Positions 4,641-5,153 of a DNA stretch of 5,153 bases are shown piece by piece. This stretch comes from Pseudomonadota bacterium (GTDB lineage: Bacteria; Desulfobacterota; JAPLJL01), in assembly GCA_026388615.1 (NCBI GenBank), contig JAPLJL010000053.1, forward strand, positions 1-5,153, in the 5' to 3' direction. The first letter of the stretch is position 1. The number at the start of each line of letters is the position of its first letter. A program made the translations under genes and the position numbers. The notes below the pieces were generated by a model. It was not told the DNA's origin and did no database searches. It saw nothing but the letters and a program-made list of their open reading frames with translations.

Positions 4641-4727
4641 GCTTCCAGCCCGTAGGCTTACAGGCCGGCTTCCTGCCCGTAGGGGCCTACAGCCCGGAGG
4701 GAGGGTAGGACTACGTCCCGGAGGGGG
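4641..4727. repeat. GC-rich block: 27-bp tandem duplication plus CCCGGAGG elements
   Basis: GCTTCCAGCCCGTAGG at 4641-4656 recurs as GCTTCCTGCCCGTAGG at 4668-4683, a 27-bp period with one mismatch in 16. CCTACAGCCCGGAGGG (4686-4701) and CTACGTCCCGGAGGGGG (4711-4727) are near copies of 1136-1153. The block thus contains at least two copies of the element found between ferredoxin and flavodoxin. Confidence 0.7.
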
Positions 4728-4791
4728 CCAAGGGTCCCTGGGTTCAAGGGTTTAAGACAACCCAAAAAAAACAGAGAAATTAATAAAACTG

Positions 4792-4863
4792 GATTCCCGC
4801 CGGAGTTTATCCTGAGCACGTTCGTTTCTCTCAGTGTAAACTTCGCCGAAGGGCGGGAATGAC
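4792..4863. repeat. 72-bp palindromic element, GATT...AATGAC family, long form
   Basis: Terminal arms ATTCCCGCC (4793-4801) and GGCGGGAAT (4852-4860) are perfectly complementary over 9 bp. Inside, GTTTA/TAAAC (4805-4809, 4837-4841) and CTGAG/CTCAG (4812-4816, 4830-4834) extend the stem, leaving a loop of about 13 nt. It starts GATT and ends AATGAC like the two short copies. It carries no open frame of interest; it could be a non-autonomous mobile element (MITE-like) or a transcribed hairpin, which is inference. Confidence 0.75.
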
Positions 4864-4888
4864 GGTACTGATTGAAAATCCCCCTGCA

Positions 4889-4910
4889 TCCCCCTTTCGA
4901 TAAAGGGGGA
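4889..4910. repeat. perfect 9-bp stem hairpin, TCCCCCTTT / AAAGGGGGA
   Basis: TCCCCCTTT (4889-4897), loop CGAT, AAAGGGGGA (4902-4910). Just upstream, ATCCCCCT at 4879-4885 repeats the arm. On the minus strand it lies 30 bp past the hicA stop with a short T-run (ATTTTC) further on, so it might aid termination of hicA, but it resembles a common dispersed repeat of the AATCCCCCT type. Confidence 0.65.
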
Positions 4911-4918
4911 AATAATTG

Positions 4919-4940
4919 TCTCCTCGCCCCAGCCCTCTCC
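4919..4940. repeat. possible fragment of a C-rich dispersed repeat abutting hicA
   Basis: CCTCGCCCCAGCCCTCTCC at 4922-4940 looks like half of a dispersed palindrome often found in bacterial genomes (CCTC-CCCC-GCCCTCTCC followed by its complement). The other half is absent, and the hicA stop codon begins immediately afterwards. A single partial copy, so weak. Confidence 0.3.
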
Positions 4941-5153
4941 TTATAAAAACTCAATAAATTCTTCGATGGTGAATCCGGCCTGTTCGATGATGCCACGGAC
5001 CATTCCCTTCTTAAGGCCGCGGGAATGGATCGGCACCGTCACCCGGAGATTTCCCTTTTTAAAGATTTTATGGCTGCCTTTTTGCCGGTGTTCTTCGAAT
5101 CCTGCTTTTCGCAGCGCCCTGATAATGTCCTGGCTGTTAAGCGCCGGCAATTT
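4941..5153 (-). CDS. hicA: HicA-type toxin (YcfA family mRNA interferase), 5' end outside the window
   Basis: A small basic double-stranded-RNA-binding-like protein expected to cleave mRNA as the toxin of a type II HicAB toxin-antitoxin pair. Recognised by the family pattern: PALNSQDIIRALRKAGF, then RQKGSHKIF with the catalytic histidine in G-S-H, RVTVPIHSRGLKKGMVRGIIEQAGFT and a C-terminal EEFIEFL. That is essentially the whole domain; catalytic His and following strands are intact. The first possible in-window start is TTG at 5150-5148, but the frame stays open to the edge and reads K-L-P-A-L, matching typical HicA N-termini (M-x-K-L-P), so the real start is probably only a few codons beyond 5153. 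No hicB-like antitoxin is present downstream, where there is only repeat sequence; if paired, hicB must lie upstream of hicA, beyond the right edge. Confidence 0.85.
   Translation of the reverse strand, partial: KLPALNSQDIIRALRKAGFEEHRQKGSHKIFKKGNLRVTVPIHSRGLKKGMVRGIIEQAGFTIEEFIEFL

Larger units (their letters stand above)
4579..4940. other. repeat-rich noncoding spacer
   Basis: These 362 bp between the cyclodeaminase and hicA stop codons carry no supportable gene. Contents in order: a GCGGATT array, an AT-rich gap, a GC-rich block with a 27-bp tandem duplication and CCCGGAGG motifs, GGGTTCAA/GGGTTTAA octamers at 4739-4754, an A-run at 4764-4771, a 72-bp palindromic element, a CCCCC/GGGGG hairpin and a C-rich tail. 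The genes are convergent here, so no promoter is expected. Confidence 0.7.

Noticed and set aside
4735..4775. Intrinsic terminator with the A-run at 4764-4771
   Set aside because: On the minus strand the T-run would come before, not after, the possible GGGTT/AACCC stem, and on the plus strand the run is of A, so neither orientation fits.
4658..4996. Minus-strand open frame of 112 codons overlapping hicA
   Set aside because: Its sequence is a translation of the hairpin and C-rich repeats (PPLSKGG, RHSRPS), peptides typical of repeat-derived false genes, and it overlaps the real hicA in another frame.

Overview
The window reads as a moderately GC-rich chromosome segment from an anaerobic bacterium. 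A Desulfobacterota/'deltaproteobacterial' type (Syntrophales- or Geobacter-like) is my best guess. This is inference from the cysteine-rich ferredoxin, the HemG-like flavodoxin, and spacers full of short palindromic and tandem repeats; no rRNA or other marker gene is present to confirm it.

Layout: a leader of about 200 bp with a weak candidate promoter; a 287-aa cysteine-rich 2x[4Fe-4S] ferredoxin-type protein (204-1067, +); a 169-bp spacer built almost wholly of degenerate 7-bp repeats around one GC-rich palindrome; a 201-aa HemG-like flavodoxin-domain protein with an N-terminal signal peptide (1237-1842, +); a 304-bp convergent spacer with a 9-bp tandem array in direct and then inverted orientation, a small hairpin repeat and another 7-bp array; a class-C beta-lactamase-fold serine hydrolase with a lipoprotein signal (2147-3310, -); a divergent spacer with a good minus-strand promoter, a 7-bp array and a second hairpin repeat; an ornithine cyclodeaminase/mu-crystallin family NAD(P) enzyme (3583-4578, +); a 362-bp repeat-rich spacer; and a HicA-type toxin (minus strand) whose 5' end runs off the right edge.

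The genes do not form an obvious pathway. Ferredoxin and flavodoxin are adjacent, on the same strand and both redox carriers, so a functional link is possible. However, the flavodoxin has an export signal, the ferredoxin does not, and the two are separated by a repeat-filled spacer. The hydrolase, the cyclodeaminase and the toxin look like independent units.

The most unusual content is between the genes. Short in-phase tandem arrays (7 bp, once 9 bp) lie within about 10 bp of the stop codon of all four complete genes. In two cases the first repeat unit supplies the stop codon, and one array runs into a start codon. A second class is three hairpin elements with shared GATT...AATGAC ends and covarying arms. 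No CRISPR array, tRNA, rRNA, transposase or phage gene was seen.
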